Positions 1 through 5,156 of a stretch of 5,156 bases of DNA are shown here, in pieces. A program made the position numbers and the translations under genes. The notes under the pieces are model-generated. The model did not search any database and was not told the origin of the DNA. It saw only the letters and a program-made list of their open reading frames with translations. Location of the stretch: NCBI GenBank assembly GCA_016880505.1, contig JAEHDI010000438.1, forward strand, positions 1-5,156, written 5' to 3'. This DNA is from Bryobacterales bacterium. Its GTDB lineage: Bacteria; Acidobacteriota; Terriglobia; Bryobacterales; Bryobacteraceae. Numbering within the stretch: position 1 is the stretch's first letter; each line of letters opens with the position of its first letter.

Positions 1-891
1 GTCCTGCCATTCCTTCGCGGCGGCGGTTCGCTCGAAGACCACGCGTCCGTCGACGCCCGCCGCGCCGAACGCGGCCGCGCGCACGCGGAAGGTCGCGTCT
101 CCGCCGATGCCGAATCGCAAGCGGATCAGGCGGGTCTTAGGAAGCTGAAGCGGGTACTCCGCGCGCACGAAGCCAAGCGATTCGCGAAACGCCGGCGGGC
201 GGGGACCGAGAATCATGCAGACGGCCTCGCGCTCGGCGCCGCGTTCGACGCGTGCGCCGTACTGTACCGGGCCCGCATTCTCGGAAACCTCCGCGCCCGT
301 AATCCCAGCGAACATCTCCCCTGACGCCACTTGCGCCGATTCGCGATGCACCGGAAGCCGCCACAGACCGATCGCTCCCGCGGCGGGAACCGGGACCGGC
401 TTCCACTCAATAGGCAGCCGGGCGCGCGGTGGATTCGGAAGCCGCGGCGTCAGCAGCAGGATGGGATGCGCCACCATCCGTTTTCCGAGGTGCTCGAATT
501 CCGCGTACGCGTGAACCGGGTAGTCTGCATTCACGGTACCTTCCCCAATGGCGACCTCGAAGTCAAAGCTCCCCCTGCCCTTCCCGTCGATGGCGAACGG
601 CACAGGCGTCGCAGGCTCGACCTTCCAATGATCGATGACGGCCAGCCGCAGCGTGCCGCGCAGTTCCGTGTCCCCTTCGTTCTCCATCGACACCGTCACG
701 GTGAACGGTGCACCGGCCTGGTTCAGCGGCGCGAGGCCGCCGGCGCCATAGAGGCCCAGCGCCGGTTCGTGAATGCGGACGCGCAGCGGCCCCGCGGTGT
801 CCACCGGGGGATAGTAGGCGTAAGCGGAAAGGGCGGCGAGCAGGACGGCCGCCGCCAGGCGGAAGAAGGGCTTTCGGATGCTGGGGTCCAT
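1..891 (-). CDS. Exported or membrane-anchored protein of unknown function, N-terminal part, runs off left edge
   Basis: This is an uninterrupted minus-strand reading frame of 297 codons from ATG at 891 to the window edge, so the C-terminus is missing. An in-frame TGA lies 13 codons upstream with no other start between, which supports this ATG; no clear Shine-Dalgarno is visible. Residues 1-11 are basic (MDPSIRKPFFR). Residues about 12-26 are hydrophobic and end in AYA, so this is a signal peptide or an N-terminal anchor. Residues about 36-150 look like an all-beta, Ig-like domain (RVRIHEPALG, FTVTVSMENEGDTELRGTLR). After a proline-rich linker (about 151-170), residues about 200-297 form a second beta-rich region ending in RLRFGIGGDATFRVRAAAF and VVFERTAAAKEWQD. 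That ending recalls lectin-like or accessory domains of large secreted proteins and glycoside hydrolases, from memory only. Any catalytic domain would lie beyond the edge. It follows the two CRTAC1 genes after 129 bases and may belong to their operon. Confidence is high for a gene, low for function. Confidence 0.85.
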   Translation of the reverse strand, partial: MDPSIRKPFFRLAAAVLLAALSAYAYYPPVDTAGPLRVRIHEPALGLYGAGGLAPLNQAGAPFTVTVSMENEGDTELRGTLRLAVIDHWKVEPATPVPFAIDGKGRGSFDFEVAIGEGTVNADYPVHAYAEFEHLGKRMVAHPILLLTPRLPNPPRARLPIEWKPVPVPAAGAIGLWRLPVHRESAQVASGEMFAGITGAEVSENAGPVQYGARVERGAEREAVCMILGPRPPAFRESLGFVRAEYPLQLPKTRLIRLRFGIGGDATFRVRAAAFGAAGVDGRVVFERTAAAKEWQD

Positions 892-908
892 ATCGACGAA
901 CCAGTGTA

Positions 909-1000
909 CTTCGGTTGTGGTCGCGGCTCAGAGTAACGTGGCTCGGATTGAACGACCGCCTCGACTGTCATCGAACTCCAAAACAGAGCCGCGACCGAAG
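909..1000 (-). repeat. Inverted repeat (11-bp perfect arms) between the 584-aa CRTAC1 gene and the left-edge gene
   Basis: The arm GGTCGCGGCTC at 919-929 is perfectly complementary to GAGCCGCGACC at 986-996, with a 56-base loop. Pairing can extend outward through CTTC (909-912) and GAAG (997-1000) if six bases (913-918) bulge out. The arms fill most of the non-coding gap between the stop at 1021 and the next start at 891. In a minus-strand transcript they would form a strong GC-rich stem ahead of the left-edge gene. There is no U-tract after the second arm, so this is not a standard intrinsic terminator. An attenuator, an RNA-processing or stabilising stem, or a protein-binding site are all possible. 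The repeat is directly visible; its role is inference. Confidence 0.5.
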
Positions 1001-1020
1001 GGAGCGGTAGTCACATCGGT

Positions 1021-2775
1021 CTACTCCTTGCCGAGCTTTCGGGTCTTCACGATGCCCGCGCCCTGCCGGAGAGTCACCCAGTGGCCGGCGGGAAGCTTGG
1101 AGAACGACTCGGCGGAACCATCTGGCCAGCGGATCTTCAGATCGGCCTTAGTCTCGCCGCCGAGCCCAAAGTGGACACGGAAGTCGCCTTGCGAGATATA
1201 AAAGCCGCCGCTGCGGACTTCATCTACCTGGCTCTTTCCGCCCGCGGTAAGCGTCAGTCGCGCCCCGACCGCGTCCCGCCCCGTTTTGGTCAGAGCCTGA
1301 ATCAGAATCGAGTTGCCCTTCTCGCCGAAATTCTTTAGCAGCGACGGCGATTCGTGCATGTTGACGACCACGATCTCCTGGTCGCCGTCATTGTCCAGAT
1401 CTCCGAGTGCGATACCGCGCGAGGAATGGCGCGCCAGAATCCCCGGACCACCTTGCGTGGACATGTCGAAGAACTGCCCGTCGCGGCGGTTCCAGTAGAG
1501 CAGGCGCGGCTGCTTGAAACTCTGCCCGACGTTTCGCATGTCGATGTCCGGGTACACGTGGCCGCTGACGATAAAGATGTCCTTCCACCCGTCCTGGTCA
1601 AAGTCTAGAAACGCGGTGCCCCAGTTAACGTACTCCGTATGCACCGCTAGACCTGCAGCGACGGTCACCTCCGAGAATGATCCGTTCCCCATATTCCGGT
1701 ACAGGTTCGGGATATCGTCCGTGAAGTTCGTCTTGACAAGATCCAGATTGCCGTCGCGGTCATAGTCGCCCGCGGACGTACCCATGCCGGACTGTTCGTG
1801 ACCGTCTTCGTTGTAGGCGATGCCGGTAAACTGCCCCACCTCCTCGAACTTGCCGTTGCGGAGATTCAGGAAGTGCAGGCTGGGCGTGGAGTCGCCGGTG
1901 ACGTACACGTCGGGCCAGCCGTCGTTGTCGAAGTCGGCTGTCAGCACGGAGAGGCCCGCGGCTTTCGCGGATCCGACCCCAGACGCCTCAGTCACGTCCC
2001 TGAACTGTCCGCCACCCTCGTTGTGGTAGAGAGACATCATCTCGGGCGGCAGACCCATGGGCCCGCAAACCACTGGGAAACCCTTCCAGACGCAGCTACC
2101 CGGCTCCCCCGGCTTTGCCACTTTCGAGGGATCGAAGGCGAGGTAGTGGGCGACGAAAAGGTCGAGGTTGCCATCGCGGTCGTAGTCGAGAAAGGCGCAG
2201 CCGGTTCCCCACCGGCGGCTTGTTGAGGCGAGGCCGCGCTCCTTTGTCTCGTCGCGAAACGTACCGTTGCCTTGATTCCGATAGAGGACGTTGTGGCCCC
2301 AGTAGCCGATGTAGAGGTCGGTGAAACCGTCGTTGTCGATGTCGCCCGCGCATACGCCCTGGCCCCAGTCGGTATGGGCGATTCCCGATTTCGCGGTCAC
2401 GTCTTCGAAGCGGAGGCCGCCGAGGTTCCGGTACAGATGGTGCGTGGGCCGAGCGTTCGGGTCGTGGTCAAACCTGTCGCCGTTGACAAAGAACAGATCC
2501 ATCAGCCCGTCGTTGTCGAAATCGAAGATGGCCACGCCGGTGCCGGTATTCTCGACGATATATGCCTGCTGCTTGTCCGAGCCGGAGACGTTGATGCCGT
2601 TCAGCCCCGCCTTGGCCCCCAGGTCCTCGTAGCGCACTTGGGGCGCCTTCATGCCCGGAGGAAGCGGCCGCGCGGGCTGCGCTGTGCGCCCGCCACCCAT
2701 CATCTGCGTGAACACCGGCAGAGCCAGGATAACGACGAGACCAATCGCGAGACTCGCCGCATGCACGCCCCTCAT
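1021..2775 (-). CDS. CRTAC1 family protein: FG-GAP/VCBS seven-bladed propeller with C-terminal ASPIC/UnbV domain (584 aa)
   Basis: The gene is complete: ATG at 2775 and TAG at 1021-1023. The N-terminus is a Sec-type signal or anchor, with a hydrophobic stretch at about residues 9-23 (IGLVVILALPVF). Seven acidic calcium-binding-type loops follow, as in integrin-like FG-GAP repeats: D85-D93 (DFDNDGLMD), D145-D153, D197-D205, D281-D289, D337-D345, D391-D399 and D459-E467 (DLDNDGDQE, the most divergent). Each is flanked by LYRN..G.F.DVT-type strands. An insert after the third loop carries Cys228 and Cys237 in a CVWKG...CGPMGLPP context, typical of bacterial CRTAC1 proteins. Residues about 487-575 form the ASPIC/UnbV domain, with the signature SGGFYISQGDFRVHFGLGG and then IRWPDGS. 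The start overlaps the upstream gene's stop by ATGA, indicating an operon and probable translational coupling. The protein is expected outside the cytoplasm binding Ca2+; its ligand is unknown. Family assignment is confident, biological role is not. Confidence 0.95.
   Translation of the reverse strand: MRGVHAASLAIGLVVILALPVFTQMMGGGRTAQPARPLPPGMKAPQVRYEDLGAKAGLNGINVSGSDKQQAYIVENTGTGVAIFDFDNDGLMDLFFVNGDRFDHDPNARPTHHLYRNLGGLRFEDVTAKSGIAHTDWGQGVCAGDIDNDGFTDLYIGYWGHNVLYRNQGNGTFRDETKERGLASTSRRWGTGCAFLDYDRDGNLDLFVAHYLAFDPSKVAKPGEPGSCVWKGFPVVCGPMGLPPEMMSLYHNEGGGQFRDVTEASGVGSAKAAGLSVLTADFDNDGWPDVYVTGDSTPSLHFLNLRNGKFEEVGQFTGIAYNEDGHEQSGMGTSAGDYDRDGNLDLVKTNFTDDIPNLYRNMGNGSFSEVTVAAGLAVHTEYVNWGTAFLDFDQDGWKDIFIVSGHVYPDIDMRNVGQSFKQPRLLYWNRRDGQFFDMSTQGGPGILARHSSRGIALGDLDNDGDQEIVVVNMHESPSLLKNFGEKGNSILIQALTKTGRDAVGARLTLTAGGKSQVDEVRSGGFYISQGDFRVHFGLGGETKADLKIRWPDGSAESFSKLPAGHWVTLRQGAGIVKTRKLGKE
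1909..1931 (-). repeat. 23-bp exact repeat, copy in the 584-aa gene (partner at 3132-3154)
   Basis: Positions 1909-1931 are identical to 3132-3154. The segment encodes part of the acidic loop D281-D289 and its flank (DNDGWPD). Shorter versions of the same coding motif recur at other loops, for example near 2329, 2509 and 3345. It is a product of repeated protein structure plus shared codon choice, not a separate element. Confidence 0.8.
2772..2775 (-). other. ATGA stop-start overlap between the two CRTAC1 genes
   Basis: On the minus strand the sequence ATGA contains the start of the 584-aa gene (ATG, 2775-2773) and the stop of the 570-aa gene (TGA, 2774-2772). No strong Shine-Dalgarno precedes this ATG. 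Re-initiation by ribosomes finishing the upstream gene is therefore the likely way the second is translated. This would tie the two products to similar levels and implies a shared transcript. Confidence 0.85.
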
Positions 2776-4484
2776 CGACTGGCGCCTCCGGACGGCTTCG
2801 CTTCCGGTTCTTTCACCGTCAGGATCTGGTCGGCTTTAACGTTCTCCAGCGTCTGCACCGTCCCGTTCGGCCATGTCAGTTCAACAAGTTTGACGGCCGC
2901 GTCCTTGCCTAGACCAAAGTGAACGCGCTTATCGTTGGAAGACTGGTAACTCCCGCACGGCGACACGATGCTGTGCTGCTCCAACCCCGATTCCGAGACG
3001 ATCCGCACTCGGGTTCCGATCCCGTCGCGATTGCTCACCGTCCCGACTGCGTTGACGATCAGCCAGTGATTCCCGTTCCCGCCTTGGTTTCGAAGAATGA
3101 CCGCCGGTCCGTTCAGCACGTTGACGGCGATGTCGGGCCAGCCGTCGTTGTCGAGGTCGCCAAAGGCGGCGCCACGCGATGCTCGCGGAGTTTCGAACGC
3201 GGTTCCGCGGCCCTTGGAGACATCCTCGAACTTACCCCGAACGTTCCGCAGCAACATCATCGGCTCCAGGTACTTCGTCGACGGCCGCGTGTATTCGATG
3301 GTGTCCATCACGTGTCCCTGCGCTACGAACAGATCCTTCCAACCGTCGTTGTCGAAGTCGATGAACTTCAGCCCCCACCCTGAGTGGAGATTGGACATAA
3401 GTCCTATGCCGGTCGGCTCGGAGACGTAGGTGAAGCTTCCCTTTTGATTGCGGAAGAGGGAGTAGCGTTCGTTGGCGAGGGCGCCAACAAAAACATCCGG
3501 CCAGCCATCGTTGTTGAAGTCATTGAAGTCGACTCCCATGCCGGAGAAAGTTCCCCCGTCTTCGTTGTAAGCGAGACCGTTCAGCAGCGCGACCTCTTCG
3601 AACGTGCCGTCGCCGTTATTCTTGAAAAGCTGCTGGGCGACGTTGTCGTTGGCGGCGAGCAGGTCAGGCCAGCCGTCATGGTTGTAATCGTTGAACGCGC
3701 AGCCGAGCCCGTAGCCCGGTGCGGCGCCAACGCCCGACTCCTTCGACACGTCTTTGAACGTCCCGTCCCGGTTGTTGTGGTAGAGGAGATGGGTGATTGT
3801 CTTGAATGACTCTGGATGACAGTAGCCGCGCTGCTCGGGTGGGCCGCAGAACGGGTTGTTGTCGAAGTCCCACTGGAGGTAGCGGGTCACGAACAGGTCG
3901 GGCCAGCCGTCGCGGTCGTAGTCAACGAAGCAGGCACTGGAGGACCAGCCGCCGCCGGCCACTCCCGCTTTCTGTGTCACGTCCGTGAACGTACCGTCGC
4001 CGTTGTTGTGGTACAGGATGTTCGGACCGAAGTTCGTGATGAAGAGGTCGGGCTTTCCATCGTTGTCGTAGTCGCCGGCCGCGACTCCCATGCCGTAAGA
4101 ATGGCCCTGAACCCCCGCCTTTTCAGTTACGTCCGTAAACGTTCCATCCCGATTGTTGCGATAGAGCCGATTCCAGTACTTCGGATCGGATTTGTCGGGG
4201 ATCTTTCCTGTTGGCATCGGATCCTGAAGTGCCGCGCCGTTAACGAGGAAAAGATCCATCCATCCGTCGCCGTCGTAGTCGAACATGGCGACGCCGCCAA
4301 CCATCGTTTCGATGAGGTACTTCCGCGAGGTTGGACTGCCCTGGCAGAAGAAACCAATCTTTGATTCTTTCGTGACGTCACGGTACACGGGCAGAGAGGA
4401 CGCGCTGTCGCCCTGCGCGGCCGCAAACGGGACCAGACAGACAAGACCCACGAACGAACCAAGAAGCGTTCGACCACTCCTCAT
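2772..4484 (-). CDS. CRTAC1 family protein: FG-GAP/VCBS seven-bladed propeller with C-terminal ASPIC/UnbV domain (570 aa)
   Basis: The gene is complete, from ATG at 4484 to TGA at 2772-2774. An in-frame TGA sits four codons upstream, which fixes the start; no clear Shine-Dalgarno is visible. Residues 1-23 form a Sec signal peptide, basic MRSGR then a hydrophobic run ending AAA before QGDS. Seven acidic loops are visible: D69-D77 (DYDGDGWMD), D138-D146, D188-D196, D266-D274 (DYNHDGWPD), D322-D330 (DFNNDGWPD), D376-D384 and D443-D451 (DLDNDGWPD). In loops 4 and 5 the second Asp is replaced by Asn, usually still a possible Ca2+ ligand. An insert after loop 3 has Cys213 and Cys222 (FCGPPEQRGYCHPESF). 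Residues about 473-557 are the ASPIC/UnbV domain, with SPCGSYQSSNDKRVHFGLG and LTWPNGT. It carries Cys510 where the companion has Gly. It is the first gene of the minus-strand operon and shares its promoter region with the divergent paralogue. Function beyond exported Ca2+-binding propeller is unknown. Confidence 0.95.
   Translation of the reverse strand: MRSGRTLLGSFVGLVCLVPFAAAQGDSASSLPVYRDVTKESKIGFFCQGSPTSRKYLIETMVGGVAMFDYDGDGWMDLFLVNGAALQDPMPTGKIPDKSDPKYWNRLYRNNRDGTFTDVTEKAGVQGHSYGMGVAAGDYDNDGKPDLFITNFGPNILYHNNGDGTFTDVTQKAGVAGGGWSSSACFVDYDRDGWPDLFVTRYLQWDFDNNPFCGPPEQRGYCHPESFKTITHLLYHNNRDGTFKDVSKESGVGAAPGYGLGCAFNDYNHDGWPDLLAANDNVAQQLFKNNGDGTFEEVALLNGLAYNEDGGTFSGMGVDFNDFNNDGWPDVFVGALANERYSLFRNQKGSFTYVSEPTGIGLMSNLHSGWGLKFIDFDNDGWKDLFVAQGHVMDTIEYTRPSTKYLEPMMLLRNVRGKFEDVSKGRGTAFETPRASRGAAFGDLDNDGWPDIAVNVLNGPAVILRNQGGNGNHWLIVNAVGTVSNRDGIGTRVRIVSESGLEQHSIVSPCGSYQSSNDKRVHFGLGKDAAVKLVELTWPNGTVQTLENVKADQILTVKEPEAKPSGGASR
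3132..3154 (-). repeat. 23-bp exact repeat, copy in the 570-aa gene (partner at 1909-1931)
   Basis: This is the second copy of the 23-bp identity. It encodes part of the seventh loop of the 570-aa protein (D443-D451), while the partner encodes the fourth loop of the 584-aa protein. Non-equivalent blades therefore share exact DNA sequence. This could reflect convergent codon use or past recombination between blade-coding segments. Confidence 0.8.
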
Positions 4485-4587
4485 CGCGAGCTGTCACCCA
4501 CGTTACCAGATTAGCTGAATGAACTTCGGCGGCGTCGCGCGAACATGGACGGGCGCTCGTTTGCCTCTCTCGGTCGATGTACGCGCA

Positions 4588-4617
4588 TTGTCCCGTGTCA
4601 CCGTCCTTCAGTAATAT
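4588..4617 (+). promoter_or_regulatory. Weak candidate sigma70-type promoter for the plus-strand CRTAC1 gene
   Basis: TTGTCC at 4588-4593 and TAATAT at 4612-4617 are separated by 18 bases. Each matches the sigma70 consensus at four of six positions. Transcription would start near 4624, only about nine bases before the ATG at 4633, giving an almost leaderless message. That fits the absence of a strong Shine-Dalgarno but makes the assignment tentative. Confidence 0.25.
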
Positions 4618-4628
4618 GAAACTGACGG
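4601..4628 (+). repeat. Imperfect inverted repeat just upstream of the plus-strand CRTAC1 start
   Basis: TCAGT at 4608-4612 is complementary to ACTGA at 4621-4625 around an eight-base loop. CCG at 4601-4603 can pair with CGG at 4626-4628 if four bases bulge. The element ends five bases before the ATG at 4633 and includes the candidate -10 box. It would act in RNA only if transcription begins upstream of 4601; otherwise it could be a DNA-level operator. The stem is short, so it may be chance. Confidence 0.25.
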
Positions 4629-4632
4629 GGCG

Positions 4633-5156
4633 ATGACGCGGCGCAAACTGCTCTCTCTGGCGGCGCTCTCTGGGGCGTGGGCACAGGCACAGGAATTCGG
4701 CGGGATGGCTTCGCGGGGCGTGAAGCCGCTGCCCCGGCCCAAGCCGTCGGGCTTGCCGTTTCACTGCCGCCTCACCGACGTCGCCGCCCAGGCGGGTCTC
4801 AAGGATCCTGTCATCTATGGAGGCTTGAACTCCAACGCCTACATCATCGAAGCGATGGGCTCAGGAATAGCCTTCTTCGACTTCGATAACGACGGCTGGC
4901 TCGACGTTCTCGTGCTGTCAGGGACACGCTGGGAAGGCACTCCGGGAGCCACGAACCGCCTCTACAAGAACAACCGCGACGGTACTTTCACCGACGTCAC
5001 CGAGAAAGCCGGCCTCGCGCGCGCCGGCTGGGCCTACGGCGTCACCATCGGCGACTTCAACAACGACGGCTTCGAGGACGTTTTCGTGACGTACTGGGGA
5101 CAAAACGTCCTGTATCGCAATAACGGCGACGGCACCTTCACCGACATAACCAAGCA
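4633..5156 (+). CDS. CRTAC1 family protein, N-terminal part with FG-GAP/VCBS repeats, runs off right edge
   Basis: This is an open frame of 174 codons from ATG at 4633 to the window end. An in-frame TAA at 4612-4614, with no other start after it, fixes the start. Residues 1-20 (MTRRKLLSLAALSGAWAQAQ) form a short export signal. The twin Arg at 3-4 and weakly hydrophobic core suggest Tat, though Sec is possible; AWA gives a plausible signal-peptidase site. A proline-rich linker (about 30-42) leads to the propeller. Acidic loops are D83-D91 (DFDNDGWLD) and D141-D149 (DFNNDGFED), each followed by LYxNNxDGTFTD strands. Residues 46-95 and the YWGQNVLYRN motif (154-163) resemble the 584-aa neighbour more closely than the 570-aa one. 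By family analogy about 350-400 further residues, including an ASPIC/UnbV domain, should lie beyond the edge. It is transcribed divergently from the two-gene operon. Confidence 0.92.
   Translation, partial: MTRRKLLSLAALSGAWAQAQEFGGMASRGVKPLPRPKPSGLPFHCRLTDVAAQAGLKDPVIYGGLNSNAYIIEAMGSGIAFFDFDNDGWLDVLVLSGTRWEGTPGATNRLYKNNRDGTFTDVTEKAGLARAGWAYGVTIGDFNNDGFEDVFVTYWGQNVLYRNNGDGTFTDITK

Larger units (their letters stand above)
4485..4632. promoter_or_regulatory. Divergent intergenic region between the CRTAC1 operon and the third CRTAC1 gene
   Basis: The 148 bases separate two start codons pointing away from each other, so promoters for both directions should lie here or close by. The stretch is locally more AT-rich around 4503-4522 and 4606-4622 than the flanking genes. 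A weak sigma70-like pair is visible for the plus-strand gene (listed separately). I could not pick a convincing -35/-10 pair for the minus-strand operon. An 8-bp palindrome TCGCGCGA lies near 4535, but it is short and easily expected at this GC content. Confidence 0.6.

Noticed and set aside
331..936. Plus-strand open frame of 201 codons on the left
   Set aside because: Its sequence is Arg/His-rich and low in structure, and it is antisense to the left-edge frame, which has a signal peptide, plausible beta-domain sequence and no stop for 297 codons.
980..1020. Possible intrinsic terminator just after the 584-aa gene
   Set aside because: On the minus strand a four-base CCGC/GCGG stem precedes a short T run, but the stem is too weak and the T run too short to call.
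2272..2922. Plus-strand open frame of 216 codons opposite the CRTAC1 genes
   Set aside because: It lies antisense to well-supported CRTAC1 coding sequence. Its Val/Glu-rich runs such as VVVEIED come from reading DFDND-type codons backwards, and it has no recognisable domain.
1900..4300. Recurring short motif resembling an interspersed repeat or CRISPR-like array
   Set aside because: Copies are in frame with the DxDxDG loops, irregularly spaced and variable. They are coding repeats of the propeller, not a CRISPR array.
3816..4364. Plus-strand open frame of 182 codons opposite the 570-aa gene
   Set aside because: It is an antisense shadow of the acidic-loop repeats, with no domain or ribosome-binding evidence.
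4492..4602. Direct repeat TGTCACC at 4492-4498 and 4596-4602 in the divergent region
   Set aside because: Seven bases only, and not positioned equivalently relative to the two starts; easily chance.
4378..4764. Minus-strand open frame of 128 codons spanning the divergent intergenic region
   Set aside because: It overlaps both flanking CRTAC1 starts, is Arg-rich, and matches the composition of out-of-frame GC-rich DNA.

Overview
This is a GC-rich bacterial window of tightly packed coding sequence, dominated by proteins of the CRTAC1 / FG-GAP (VCBS) / ASPIC-UnbV type. These are exported, calcium-binding beta-propellers. Such families are greatly expanded in Acidobacteriota (Solibacter/Bryobacter-like lineages), and also in Planctomycetota and Verrucomicrobiota. 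The GC-rich codon use, the short 'RRKLLSLAA' export signal and the clustered CRTAC1 paralogues lean towards Acidobacteriota. That assignment is inference, because no marker gene is present.

Layout, left to right. (1) Positions 1-891, minus strand: the N-terminal 297 codons of an exported or membrane-anchored protein that runs off the left edge. (2) 892-1020: a 129-base gap holding a perfect 11-bp inverted repeat with a 56-base loop. (3) 1021-2775, minus: a complete 584-aa CRTAC1 family protein. (4) 2772-4484, minus: a complete 570-aa CRTAC1 family protein, overlapping the previous gene by four bases (ATGA). (5) 4485-4632: a divergent intergenic region with a weak promoter-like pair and a possible hairpin. 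(6) 4633-5156, plus: the first 174 codons of a third CRTAC1 family protein, running off the right edge. No tRNA, rRNA, mobile element or CRISPR array was seen.

How they fit together: the 570-aa and 584-aa genes are almost certainly co-transcribed and probably translationally coupled. The left-edge gene follows in the same direction and may be the third cistron. All four products carry export signals, so the locus appears devoted to the cell envelope or exterior. Each complete CRTAC1 protein has seven acidic DxDxDG-type loops, consistent with a seven-bladed propeller, followed by an ASPIC/UnbV domain. The third paralogue looks more like the 584-aa protein than the 570-aa one. The biochemical role of bacterial CRTAC1 proteins is poorly defined; adhesion, polymer binding or scaffolding are inferences only.
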